Positions 55,021 to 63,709 of a DNA stretch of 64,000 bases are shown here, piece by piece (the first letter of the stretch is position 1; each line of letters starts with the position of its first letter). The stretch comes from Thiomargarita sp. GTDB taxonomy: Bacteria > Pseudomonadota > Gammaproteobacteria > Beggiatoales > Beggiatoaceae. The stretch covers positions 62,001 to 126,000 of the forward strand of contig DYNP01000008.1 of the NCBI GenBank assembly GCA_020721005.1, in the 5' to 3' direction. Both the position numbers and the translations under genes were made by a program. The notes below the pieces were generated by a model. That model saw only the letters and a program-made list of their open reading frames with translations, did not search any database and was not told the DNA's origin.

Positions 55021-57438
55021 TCAGTTTACTTTTTGAAAGTCGATGATTTCAAACCATATTTCTTCTGCACTTGGAGCTGGAATAAGTTGTAAGGTGATGT
55101 CGGTAAAGGTGTGTGATTTTTGGGCAGTTTGGTAAATTACTTTGGCAATTTTGACTTGTCCATTTTCAGTCAGAAGTATGGATGTACATTCGTTGGGATC
55201 GTTGAAATTCAAGTCTCCGTATTCAGTAACTTTTAGGATGAGACGCCCATCTATTAAACTGTCTAAGGTGAGTTTTGCCCAGTAATGTCGGTCTTGATAC
55301 TGTAATTGGGGAATGAACAGTTGTAATTGAGAATTGAGGGTTAGGGGTTGGCAGGTGGTTTCAGGTTTATCCTCTCCAGAAGGTTGAATCGTTTCATCTT
55401 GATCATCAGCGGGACTGATTTCAGAATCGAATTCTGTTGCTTCTTCATTTTCCTCTTTAGAGGATTCTCCAGCAGTTACCGCCTCTGTTTGCGGCGTGAC
55501 AGGGGAGATGTCTGCAAAAGGAGCGTCAGCACTGACTTCTTCGATTGGGAATGGCTCTGGTAGAGGTCTAGGAGGGGGAATAGGAGCATTTTCGGTTTCG
55601 GTACCTTCTCCTCCAATTTGACTTTCATCTTCCGGAGAGCCGGAAAGGTTTTGAAGGGCAATACCGGCCAGGTCTCTTTCTATCCGCTCTACGCCATGTT
55701 CGGCATACAGTTCTTCAGTTTCCAGAGCCAAGAGGGAGGAATAGCGGGTGAGAATGCCATATTTGCGAGCCAATGCCACCGCTTCATTGATCAGGGTTGA
55801 GGTTTCTCCTTGCCGATCAATGTGTCTTTCTAATTCATCGGCCCAGGCTTTGGCAGCTAGAGGGGCAGCCAGTCTTGAGAATTCAGGCAGTAAGGGAGAA
55901 TAGAGGGTTGGAGTGGTATTGAGTTGAATTTCTAAGAGTTGGGCAGTTTGTCCAGTCAGGTGCAGTTGAGGAGCGGTTGAGGTGGTGGCTAGGGTTAGGG
56001 AATTGCCTGGGAACAGTCGTGGCCAGTTGAACGTGTCTGACAAGGTAGATTGGCTGAGGAGTTCAACGGTAAGTTGTTGTAATCCGCCGCTTCTGACTCG
56101 GGAGAACAGTTGTAAAACTTGGGGGGCAATTTCATTGTCTTTGAGGGCAAAAGTGGATTCTCCTGCTGTTTGTTGAGCGAGTCCATTGAGTAGGGTTTGG
56201 TCCAAGTCGTTGCCAATGCCCACAGTGAAAATACGGATGGATCGATTGGCGGTGTCAGCTGCATTTTTGACATCGGTGAGGATTGCGGGTACTGTCGTGC
56301 TGCCTTCATTGGGCAAACCGTCGGTGATGAGGATGAGATCTAGGGGTTGGGTGGGGAGGGAATTGCCAATGTTGACGGCTTGGATCAGTCCCGCGGCCAT
56401 GGCGGTGCCACTGCCAGCTTCCAGTCGGGAGACCCAACGGGTGGCGGCTTCTATTTGGGATGAGGTGAGCATTTCTTGACGGAATGTATAGACTTCACTG
56501 TCAAAGGCAACGAGTCCAAAATAGTCTTGGTCGGTGAGGGCTTGTAGGCAGCTGATGATGGCTTGTCGGGTTTGGGCCATTTTGGCGCCACTCATGGAAC
56601 CAGAGACGTCAATAACAAAGATCACGTGACGGTTTTGGGCTTGAAGTTCAGGGTACTGATTGAGGTTGGGGGTCCAGTGGATGAAATGGTGAGGAGACAG
56701 GGTTTGAGCCGCGGGTTGATAGGTGAGTTGCAGGGCTTCTGGGATGGGTTGGGGGGCAGTCAGGGTCAGGTGAAAATTCCGATCTAGAGTGAAATTTTCA
56801 AGTTCTAGGAATTGGGAGGAGTTTGACTGGGTGGTGGAGTGTCCGAGTTCGTCTTGGACTTGCCAATTGCCCAGAGACCATTCTTCATTTTCAGTGTGTA
56901 GGTTGAGGGTCAAGGTTTGGGCAGCGGCTGAAGTGGAGTCGGGGTTGATGAGGGGAACTTTTAAAAGATGCTGAAGGTTATCAAGGGGTTCAAGGAGGTG
57001 GGCATAGTAGACGCGAATGCGCAGTCCCACTTGTTCATTGATGGGGAACACTCTGGCTCGATAAAGGTCAGGACCAATTCGTTGAATCAGTAAGGGGTCT
57101 ATATTTTGTCGGACAATGTCGTTGTAGATGGTTTGGCCGTGTTGGCGACCCAAGGTTTCGGCAGTCATCCATTTTTCGGTTTGGGGAATGAAAATTTCGG
57201 CTTTGTAGAGTACGGATCCAGTGGGCAGGGGAAAGCGAAGGTGAGCAGAATGATTGAGACCTTGTTCTGCGCTGAATTGAACTTCCATCTTACCTCCCAC
57301 ATAGGGACCTGCAACTTTGAGGTCAAAGTCTAAGTTACGAATATAAACGGGAGTACTGTCATCAAGGTTTTCTAAACTTATGGCGTAAACTGAAATGGGA
57401 AGTAGATAAAAAAGTAGGAGGTAGTTAAAAATGCGCAT
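55021..57438 (-). CDS. Exported VIT-VWA domain protein
   Basis: ATG 57438 (GAGGA five bases before) starts a signal peptide (MRIFNYLLLFYLLPISVYA), giving 805 residues. A VIT domain (about 25-150) has PLPTGSVLYKAEIFIP and the LYRARVFPI core. A VWA domain (about 265-440) has the MIDAS motif FVIDVSGSMSG. The C-terminal 180 residues are Pro/Glu-rich and then beta. This layout resembles the marine proteobacterial sortase-target proteins and the inter-alpha-inhibitor-like surface proteins. No sortase is adjacent and no clear sorting motif is seen. A role in surface adhesion is inference. Confidence 0.85.
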   Translation of the reverse strand: MRIFNYLLLFYLLPISVYAISLENLDDSTPVYIRNLDFDLKVAGPYVGGKMEVQFSAEQGLNHSAHLRFPLPTGSVLYKAEIFIPQTEKWMTAETLGRQHGQTIYNDIVRQNIDPLLIQRIGPDLYRARVFPINEQVGLRIRVYYAHLLEPLDNLQHLLKVPLINPDSTSAAAQTLTLNLHTENEEWSLGNWQVQDELGHSTTQSNSSQFLELENFTLDRNFHLTLTAPQPIPEALQLTYQPAAQTLSPHHFIHWTPNLNQYPELQAQNRHVIFVIDVSGSMSGAKMAQTRQAIISCLQALTDQDYFGLVAFDSEVYTFRQEMLTSSQIEAATRWVSRLEAGSGTAMAAGLIQAVNIGNSLPTQPLDLILITDGLPNEGSTTVPAILTDVKNAADTANRSIRIFTVGIGNDLDQTLLNGLAQQTAGESTFALKDNEIAPQVLQLFSRVRSGGLQQLTVELLSQSTLSDTFNWPRLFPGNSLTLATTSTAPQLHLTGQTAQLLEIQLNTTPTLYSPLLPEFSRLAAPLAAKAWADELERHIDRQGETSTLINEAVALARKYGILTRYSSLLALETEELYAEHGVERIERDLAGIALQNLSGSPEDESQIGGEGTETENAPIPPPRPLPEPFPIEEVSADAPFADISPVTPQTEAVTAGESSKEENEEATEFDSEISPADDQDETIQPSGEDKPETTCQPLTLNSQLQLFIPQLQYQDRHYWAKLTLDSLIDGRLILKVTEYGDLNFNDPNECTSILLTENGQVKIAKVIYQTAQKSHTFTDITLQLIPAPSAEEIWFEIIDFQKVN

Positions 57439-57731
57439 GGGATTCCTCAAAAAAGGGGATTGGGAAAAGGATTTGGGCAAATTAAGGTGTGCCCTTGAGT
57501 TAGTATAGCTTATATTTGGAATTTGAGTGGATGGGTTTAGAAAATTCTGTGAAGGCTGTTTTTAGGTTATAATTGCGCTTGGAGTTTTAATGTATGCGTT
57601 CGTGTGCGTCAAAATTACCCCATTTGGAAAAGTGGCGCGAAATATGCCTTGGTACTCTGTTGCAAACATCATACTGAATTGTTGATGGTAAACCTTATGT
57701 ATATGACCTTAATAATGAAAGGGAGTGAATC

Positions 57732-59231
57732 ATGCCTAACTACTTGTCTTGGATATTGACTCAATTGGTGATTGTTGTCAGTGGGGTCCTCATTGGGTTG
57801 AGCCCTGTTCAAGCAAATCCCTTGTTAATTGGCGAAATTGATAATGCTTTAAAAACACGTTGTCTAAGTCCCACTAAAACTGCAGTGAGTATTGTGGAAT
57901 TACCAACGGGGAATACAGTTTATGCCCGTAATGTCCATGAATCCTTGTTGCCGGCATCGATCATGAAAATTGTTACCACGGCAGCGGCTTTACATTATTT
58001 GGGACCAGAATATCGGTTCACGACACGTTTTTTAACCAATGGCTCACGAGTGGGTAATCAAATTCAAGGAGACTTGATTATCAAAGGAGGTGGTGATCCT
58101 TCCTTGTTGCCGGAGCATTTGTGGTTAATTGCCAATCGATTAAAAGCCAGTGGTATTCAAGAGATCACCGGTAATTTGCTGGTGGATGCTCACTTTTTCG
58201 ATCAGCATGATCGAGCCCCCAGTTGGACTCAGGAGATGACCCAATACTCCTATGATGCAAAATTAGCCGCTTTCTCTTTGAATTTCAATACGTTATCAGT
58301 CCGAGTGTTGCCGGGAACTCAAGTGGGTTCAGAATTAACAGTGTGGTTGGAACCTGCTCCCGGTTATATGAAACTGAGCAATTATGGGAAGACGATTGCT
58401 CAGGGCAGAAATACCGTTTCGATTTCTCGCAAGGAAACCGAATGGGGAGACAGTGAAGTGGTGGTCAATGGTCGTTTACCTTTGGGAAGTGCGGAAAAGG
58501 TGGTGAATTTGACGATTGAGAATCCACTTCGTTATGCTGGGGAAGCATTTCGAGCTTTTTTGGCTCAAGCCGGTATTGGAGTGCGTGGAACTACCCAAAT
58601 AGTGAATACCGATGCTTTTGGGACTGAGTTGTATCTACACAGTTCAGTACCTATCTCCCTGATTTTAAAGAATTTGAACACGTATTCAAATAACTTTACT
58701 GCTGAACAAATTGTCAAAACCATCGCTGCAGAACGTTATGGCACTCCAGGTTCTCATGCGGAAGGATTGCGTTTGGTGACTGATTTTTTACGGATCATTG
58801 GAGTGGACACGCAAAATCTAGTGTTGGCAGATGGATCGGGTTTGTCCCGTAAAAATCGCTTCACAGCTAAGGCAATGACCGACTTGTTGGCCGCCATGTA
58901 TCCACGTTTTGATACCGGCCCCGATTTCTTGGCTTCCCTGCGAGTGATGGGGGCGTATGGGGTATTGTCCAATCGATTGGCTCAATCTCCTGCTCAGGGG
59001 CAAATTCGGGCTAAAACGGGAACTTTAAATGGAGTCAGCACCTTGGCTGGTTATGTGGCCAGTCCCGGCAATAAAGTGTTCGCTTACGCCTTGTTTTTGA
59101 ATGATAATCGTTGTGGATATTATGGAGCGGATAAAGTGGAAGATCGTATTGTCAATGCCATTCACACCTATGGTAACAATATGTTGCTGACTACTGTGGG
59201 ACCAGGTTCTACCATGGGACCAAGTCAATAA
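57732..59231 (+). CDS. dacB: D-alanyl-D-alanine carboxypeptidase/endopeptidase PBP4 (peptidase S13)
   Basis: DacB removes terminal D-Ala and cuts cross-links in peptidoglycan in the periplasm. It has 499 residues, a signal peptide (about 1-28, ending VQA-NP), SxxK active site SIMK (S76, K79), SxN motif SNN (319-321) and KTG motif (428-430). AGGGAG precedes ATG 57732. It is divergent from the VWA gene. The penicillin-binding domain and the long insertion between SxxK and SxN match the S13 family. Confidence 0.93.
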   Translation: MPNYLSWILTQLVIVVSGVLIGLSPVQANPLLIGEIDNALKTRCLSPTKTAVSIVELPTGNTVYARNVHESLLPASIMKIVTTAAALHYLGPEYRFTTRFLTNGSRVGNQIQGDLIIKGGGDPSLLPEHLWLIANRLKASGIQEITGNLLVDAHFFDQHDRAPSWTQEMTQYSYDAKLAAFSLNFNTLSVRVLPGTQVGSELTVWLEPAPGYMKLSNYGKTIAQGRNTVSISRKETEWGDSEVVVNGRLPLGSAEKVVNLTIENPLRYAGEAFRAFLAQAGIGVRGTTQIVNTDAFGTELYLHSSVPISLILKNLNTYSNNFTAEQIVKTIAAERYGTPGSHAEGLRLVTDFLRIIGVDTQNLVLADGSGLSRKNRFTAKAMTDLLAAMYPRFDTGPDFLASLRVMGAYGVLSNRLAQSPAQGQIRAKTGTLNGVSTLAGYVASPGNKVFAYALFLNDNRCGYYGADKVEDRIVNAIHTYGNNMLLTTVGPGSTMGPSQ

Positions 59232-59297
59232 ATTAAGCCAATTTCCCCCTTGGAATAGTGAATAGTAGGTACGCCCAATCTGAACTGATGACTGACC

Positions 59298-59539
59298 TTA
59301 GCTAACGAATCATAAAAAGAGTTCGCATGTCCTGTGTAGGATGTGCTGAGTGTTTTTTGCGAAGCGCATCAGTCTTTAATTGTGAATTATAAATTATGAA
59401 TGGTTAGTGTGTAGGATGCGCTGAACATCAATCGAGGAAGGCAATAATCGAGTCTCCATAATTTTGTGGTGCGGGGTGTTCATTCGGCAGATTAACGCGA
59501 CAGATGCGCTTCGCAAAAAACGCTCAGCACATCCTACAC
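59298..59539. repeat. Palindromic dispersed element, copy 3
   Basis: Near-perfect 37-bp inverted arms at 59334-59370 and 59503-59539 differ at one position (GTGTAGGATGTGCTGAG outermost). The left flank CTAACGAATCATAAAAAGAG matches copies 1 and 2, and the shared CATAATTTTGTGG motif is central. The right outer arm is missing because the element abuts the bepA stop codon (59546). It fills most of the gap 59232-59545. Confidence 0.82.
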
Positions 59540-59545
59540 ACCTCC

Positions 59546-60961
59546 TTAATCTTGATCAGACTGATATTCTGCTTGCAATTCTTGATAGCGGGCTTCTATG
59601 CGGGACAGTAGGGGAGGCGGTAAATTTTCTCGTTGCCGGGCAATTTCCAATTGCACAATAGCCAATTCAAGTTGTCCAGACCAATAAAAATGCTCAGCCA
59701 ATGCCAAGTCACTTTCAGGCAATTCTCCCGTTTTTTGATAAGCAGTGGCCAGTAAATGATAGTATTGGGGATGCCCAGTCTTCTCCAATTTTAACAACAA
59801 AGATTTTGCCTCAAGTCCCAAATTTTGTTGTAACAATTTATCAGCATATTCCAAACTTAACAAAGCATCATTAGGATAAATTTGTAGCGCTTGTTCATAC
59901 ACTTGCAAGGCTGCTGAACGCTGTTCCTGCAACCAAGCCAGTTGAGCTTTTAGGGAATGATAAACCACTCGATCTACATCGTTTTCGACTAACCAATTGA
60001 TTTGCTGCTCAGCCTCGAACAATTTCCTTTTTTGAAGTAAACTCAAAGCCAAAGCATAATGGACAGCTCGCTCATCTCGATAACGTCCTTCCTTTAACAT
60101 AGACTGTAATTTTTTGAGCAATTGCCCCACTTCTTTTTCAGTTAATACCCACAATTTAGCCTTGGCTAAATGATAAGCTGGCGAATCCATTTGCCATTTT
60201 GTAACATATTCCTCTGCCCGATCTTGGGCTTCGGCAATCCGTTCCTCATTTACAGGATGAGTACGCAAAAAACTGGGAATATTGTTATTTTGAATCTGTT
60301 CTTGAGGTCGAAGTCGTTCAAAAAATGAGGACATACCTCGCGGATCGTAGCCTGCCTCCGCCAAAGTTTGCATCCCAATTCGATCAGCCTCCTTTTCATG
60401 TTCAAGTGTAAAATTCAATTGCATTTGAATGCTACCTGCAATGACAGAAGTCAAAGCAGCCTCAGCAAGAGCCGGATTTTGACCAGATACCGCTATCGCA
60501 GCAATCAAAATCGCCATTTTAACCAAGGAAAACGGTTGACTGCCTTCAGCAGTACGCGCAACATGACGTTGAGTTACATGTGCAATTTCGTGAGCGATAA
60601 CCGAAGCCAATTCACTTTCATTGCGAGAATGGAGAATTAAACCACTGTGAATTGCAATCATCCCTCCCGGCACTGCAAAAGCATTAATACTCTTCTCTTC
60701 AATCACGAAAAATTGGAACGATTGAGTGGGTTGCTGGCTAAAAGAAGCAAGACGTTGTCCCAAAGAATTGATATAATTATTCACCTCTGGATCTTCAATG
60801 ACATGAACTTTGTTACGTAATTGACGAAAAAACGTCCGTCCCATCTGACTTTCCTCGGACAATGAAAACACCGTATTGGCCGAAGTGCCCATATCTGGTA
60901 AATTTACGGCACTGCAATATGTACTGATGGCATAAAATATAAACCAAAAATAGCGCATCAT
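59546..60961 (-). CDS. bepA: BepA-like periplasmic M48 metalloprotease with TPR domain
   Basis: BepA is a periplasmic chaperone/protease for outer-membrane assembly (LptD maturation, BamA quality control). It has 471 residues: a signal peptide (about 1-18), the M48 zinc site H124-E125-x-x-H128 (AHEIAHVTQRH), the loop FAVPGGMIAIHSGL, and later EKEADRIG with the third ligand. TPR repeats fill the last 200 residues. GGAGG precedes the ATG pair at 60961/60958. It is a single gene, convergent with dacB. Confidence 0.9.
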   Translation of the reverse strand: MMRYFWFIFYAISTYCSAVNLPDMGTSANTVFSLSEESQMGRTFFRQLRNKVHVIEDPEVNNYINSLGQRLASFSQQPTQSFQFFVIEEKSINAFAVPGGMIAIHSGLILHSRNESELASVIAHEIAHVTQRHVARTAEGSQPFSLVKMAILIAAIAVSGQNPALAEAALTSVIAGSIQMQLNFTLEHEKEADRIGMQTLAEAGYDPRGMSSFFERLRPQEQIQNNNIPSFLRTHPVNEERIAEAQDRAEEYVTKWQMDSPAYHLAKAKLWVLTEKEVGQLLKKLQSMLKEGRYRDERAVHYALALSLLQKRKLFEAEQQINWLVENDVDRVVYHSLKAQLAWLQEQRSAALQVYEQALQIYPNDALLSLEYADKLLQQNLGLEAKSLLLKLEKTGHPQYYHLLATAYQKTGELPESDLALAEHFYWSGQLELAIVQLEIARQRENLPPPLLSRIEARYQELQAEYQSDQD

Positions 60962-61334
60962 TAATTCCTCCCAAGGTTTGGAACATTTCGGGGTTTAAAA
61001 AATACTTAAAATCACTCAACCAGCACTTTATTTTGAGGATTCCCTATTTTAGACTAAATAACCAAAGTTGGTCATTCACCTGTAAACACTTGATCCAACA
61101 CAACCGCTAAATCTTCCTCTTTAAAGGGATAAATTTGACCAGTTCATACCCCTTTTTAAAGATAGATTACCCCTAATAAACAACAATTGAGCAGGTTATT
61201 CAATCGAGCTCCCTCTTTAAGGGAAGCCTCGTATTTCCTGCAATTACGGAAATAGACTCCCCCTTTTTGAGGAAAACTCAAGGGTATTCCTTGTTTCGAC
61301 TCTAGGTATCACTTTATTTTAAGAGAAATAATCC
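60962..61334. other. Divergent gap between bepA and the rhodanese gene
   Basis: There is no supported ORF. There are short CTTTAAAGGG and TTTAAGGGA inverted motifs (about 61120 and 61213) and a CCCCCTTTTTGAGG repeat (about 61260). Promoters for both flanking genes should be here, but none is clear enough to place. Confidence 0.4.
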
Positions 61335-61664
61335 ATGTTGGTTAAAGAAATTGACCCACAAGAACTGGCCAAATGGTTAGCCGAAGACAAGCCGCCAGTA
61401 TTGATTGACGTGCGAACCTTACAAGAAATGGCTCAAGCCTCCATACCCAATGGCAAAGCCCTGCCCTTAAGTCTACTTCCTTTAAGAACTGATGAAATTC
61501 CCCAAAATGAACAAGTCGTTTTTTACTGTCGGACGGGTGCCCGCTCCGCCCAAGCCTGTCTCTACATGGCCCAACGCGGCTACCAAAATGTGTATAATCT
61601 ACATGGAGGCATCGTCAGTTGGATCCGCAACGGCTTACCTGTATCCCCAATGACCTTCAATTAA
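61335..61664 (+). CDS. Rhodanese-like sulfurtransferase
   Basis: The 109-residue single-domain rhodanese has VLIDVRTLQEMAQASIPNGKALPL at the start and the active loop C-R-T-G-A-R (Cys at about residue 64), then LYMAQRGYQNVYNLHGGI. It transfers sulfane sulfur to cyanide, thioredoxin or an unknown acceptor. The Arg/Gly-type loop suggests a sulfurtransferase rather than phosphatase. It is cytoplasmic. It precedes the globin-Mop genes by 124 bases. Confidence 0.9.
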   Translation: MLVKEIDPQELAKWLAEDKPPVLIDVRTLQEMAQASIPNGKALPLSLLPLRTDEIPQNEQVVFYCRTGARSAQACLYMAQRGYQNVYNLHGGIVSWIRNGLPVSPMTFN

Positions 61665-61788
61665 CCATCAAAAGGAGACTATTTTCACTCAACTACCATT
61701 CCCAACCCTCATGTAACCCAAACTCTATAGAGTCATCCCATTCTTCCTTTTATTTAAAACTCAATTTAAACTATGAGGACAAGCTATC

Positions 61789-62652
61789 ATGAACACTGAA
61801 TTAATAGGACAAACCTGGGATAAATTGGCCGATCGACAAAAAGAACTCGGACGAACCTTCTTCACGCAACTGTTCGAACAATTTCCTCAATACAAACCCT
61901 TGTTCTCAGAAACCCTCGATCGGCAATTAGACAAGATTATTGAAACCATGGCCATGGTTGCCCGCATTGCCAACGACACTGAAGTCCTACATCCCAAAAT
62001 GATTAAACTGGGGATGAAACACAGCCAATTCAAACTCAACAAAGAAGACTTGCAGAATTTCAAACAAGTCTTTCTAGACGTATTGACCTCATTCTGTTTG
62101 GAAACCTGGACCGAAGAAAGACGTCAAGCTTGGGAAGAAGTTTTTGACCAACGCATTATCCCCTACATGGTAGAGGGTCTAAAACAACCAGAGCCCAAGG
62201 CCCAAACCTTTACTGACATCAAGAAACGAACCAGTGTCCGCAACCAATTGCTGGGGACCGTTCTCCATATCAAACCCCGTATGTATCATGCTGAAGTAAT
62301 GCTAAAATTAATGGGAGGCCAAGAACTCATGGCCATTCTCACTCTAGACAGCATCAATCGCTTGGGACTTACTGAAGGCAGTCAAGCTCATGTCCTCATC
62401 CGAGCTCCTCACCTGATTCTCGTCAGAGAAAACTGCCAACTGAAATTCAGCGCCACCAACTACCTATGTGGAAAAGTAGTTGAAATCCAACAAGCCCGTC
62501 TGAATACCGAAGTTACCCTGGAATTACAAGGTGGAGACCTGTTGAAAGCCATGGTTTTTACCGAATCAGTTGAAGATTTGGGTATCAAGTTCGGAGAACG
62601 ATTCTGTGGTATTCTCAAAGCCAGTAATGTAGTACTTGCCGTCGAAGAATAA
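61789..62652 (+). CDS. Globin fused to two Mop/TOBE molybdate-binding domains (paralogue 1)
   Basis: GAGGA precedes ATG 61789. The 287-residue cytoplasmic protein has a bacterial haemoglobin-like globin at about 1-135: FFTQLFEQFPQYKPLFSE with the CD1-type Phe39, a Gln at 46 in the E-helix position, and LGMKHSQFKL with candidate proximal His78. Two Mop/TOBE units follow: 147-213 (SVRNQLLGTVLHIKP ... SINRLGLTEGSQAHVLIRAPHLIL) and 217-287 (FSATNYLCGKVVEIQQ ... ILKASNVVLAVEE). Mop units bind molybdate or tungstate and oligomerise in ModE, ModG and ModC. I know no characterised globin-Mop protein. Possible roles include NO or oxygen-linked molybdate storage or sensing; that is inference. A paralogue follows after 36 bases. 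Confidence 0.82.
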   Translation: MNTELIGQTWDKLADRQKELGRTFFTQLFEQFPQYKPLFSETLDRQLDKIIETMAMVARIANDTEVLHPKMIKLGMKHSQFKLNKEDLQNFKQVFLDVLTSFCLETWTEERRQAWEEVFDQRIIPYMVEGLKQPEPKAQTFTDIKKRTSVRNQLLGTVLHIKPRMYHAEVMLKLMGGQELMAILTLDSINRLGLTEGSQAHVLIRAPHLILVRENCQLKFSATNYLCGKVVEIQQARLNTEVTLELQGGDLLKAMVFTESVEDLGIKFGERFCGILKASNVVLAVEE

Positions 62653-62688
62653 TTAAATCACTACAACTAAACGGAGGATGGAGAATTT

Positions 62689-63558
62689 ATGAACTCAGAA
62701 TTACTGGGACAAACCTGGGACAGTCTGGCTGGCAAACAGGAGGAATTGATCCGAACCTTTTATCAACGCCTGTTCGAAAAGTATCCGGAATACAATCACT
62801 TGTTTTCCGAATCATTTGAACGACAAATGGGAAAAATGATTGAGACCATGGCTCTGCTAGCCAGAATCTCACACGAAACAGAAGTTACCCACCCCAAAAT
62901 GGTTAAATTGGGAGAACGACATACCCAATTCAAACTGGAACCCGAAGACTTGCAACGCTTCAAAACCCTGTTTGTAGAAGTGCTCTCAGAATACTGTGCT
63001 GAAAGCTGGACCACCGACTGCCAACAAGCTTGGCAAGAAGTCTTTGACAAACGAGTCATTCCCTATATGACTGAAGGTTTCAAAACCTCTGAAACCCCTT
63101 CTCAAATCGATATGAAACCCATCAGCAATCGCACCAGTATTCGCAACCAACTGATTGGGACTGTCAAATCCATCAATCGCCGAATATACCATGGAGACGT
63201 TGTCCTCGAATTAAAGGGAGGAGAAACTGTCTCAGCCACCTTAACCCTGCACAGCATCAACAAAATGCAACTGACTGAGGGCAATCAAGCCCACATTCTT
63301 ATCAGAGCACCCCACTTGATTTTAGCTCGTGCAGACAGTGGTCTCAAATTCAGCGCTGGCAACCGCTTATGCGGTCAAGTCATCCATATTGAACAAGCCC
63401 GTTTGAGTGCAGAAATTACTCTACAATTGAAGGGTGAACAACGCCTGAAAGCCATTGTTTCCCAAGAAGCCATCAGTGATCTGGGAATCAAAGAAGGAGA
63501 AAGCATCTGTGCCATATTCAAGGGTTCTAATGTTGTATTGGCGGTAGAGGAAAAATAA
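62689..63558 (+). CDS. Globin fused to two Mop/TOBE molybdate-binding domains (paralogue 2)
   Basis: GGAG lies five bases before ATG 62689. The product is 289 residues with the same architecture as the gene before it. The globin part has FYQRLFEKYPEYNHLFSE (Phe39), Gln46 and LGERHTQFKL (candidate proximal His78). The first Mop unit has SIRNQLIGTVKSINRR and INKMQLTEGNQAHILIRAPHLIL; the second has FSAGNRLCGQVIHIEQ and IFKGSNVVLAVEE. The two genes clearly arose by duplication but differ through both domains, so the copy is not recent. Both copies keep the haem positions and the Mop signature, suggesting selection on both functions. Confidence 0.82.
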   Translation: MNSELLGQTWDSLAGKQEELIRTFYQRLFEKYPEYNHLFSESFERQMGKMIETMALLARISHETEVTHPKMVKLGERHTQFKLEPEDLQRFKTLFVEVLSEYCAESWTTDCQQAWQEVFDKRVIPYMTEGFKTSETPSQIDMKPISNRTSIRNQLIGTVKSINRRIYHGDVVLELKGGETVSATLTLHSINKMQLTEGNQAHILIRAPHLILARADSGLKFSAGNRLCGQVIHIEQARLSAEITLQLKGEQRLKAIVSQEAISDLGIKEGESICAIFKGSNVVLAVEEK

Positions 63559-63709
63559 TTCCCTATCCTCTAAATGGGAGAGAATTCATTGGCAATCCAC
63601 GGAGTATTCACCTCTCTTGAGCAAATGAATTCTCTATCCTCATCATTTTTACACAACCCAAACTTTCCCCTCTCAAATAAACCACTCTATTTCCATGGAG
63701 ACCTGATGA

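Noticed and set aside
59464-59661. 65-codon plus-strand ORF
   Set aside because: It starts in the palindromic element and continues antisense to bepA, so it is a chance frame.
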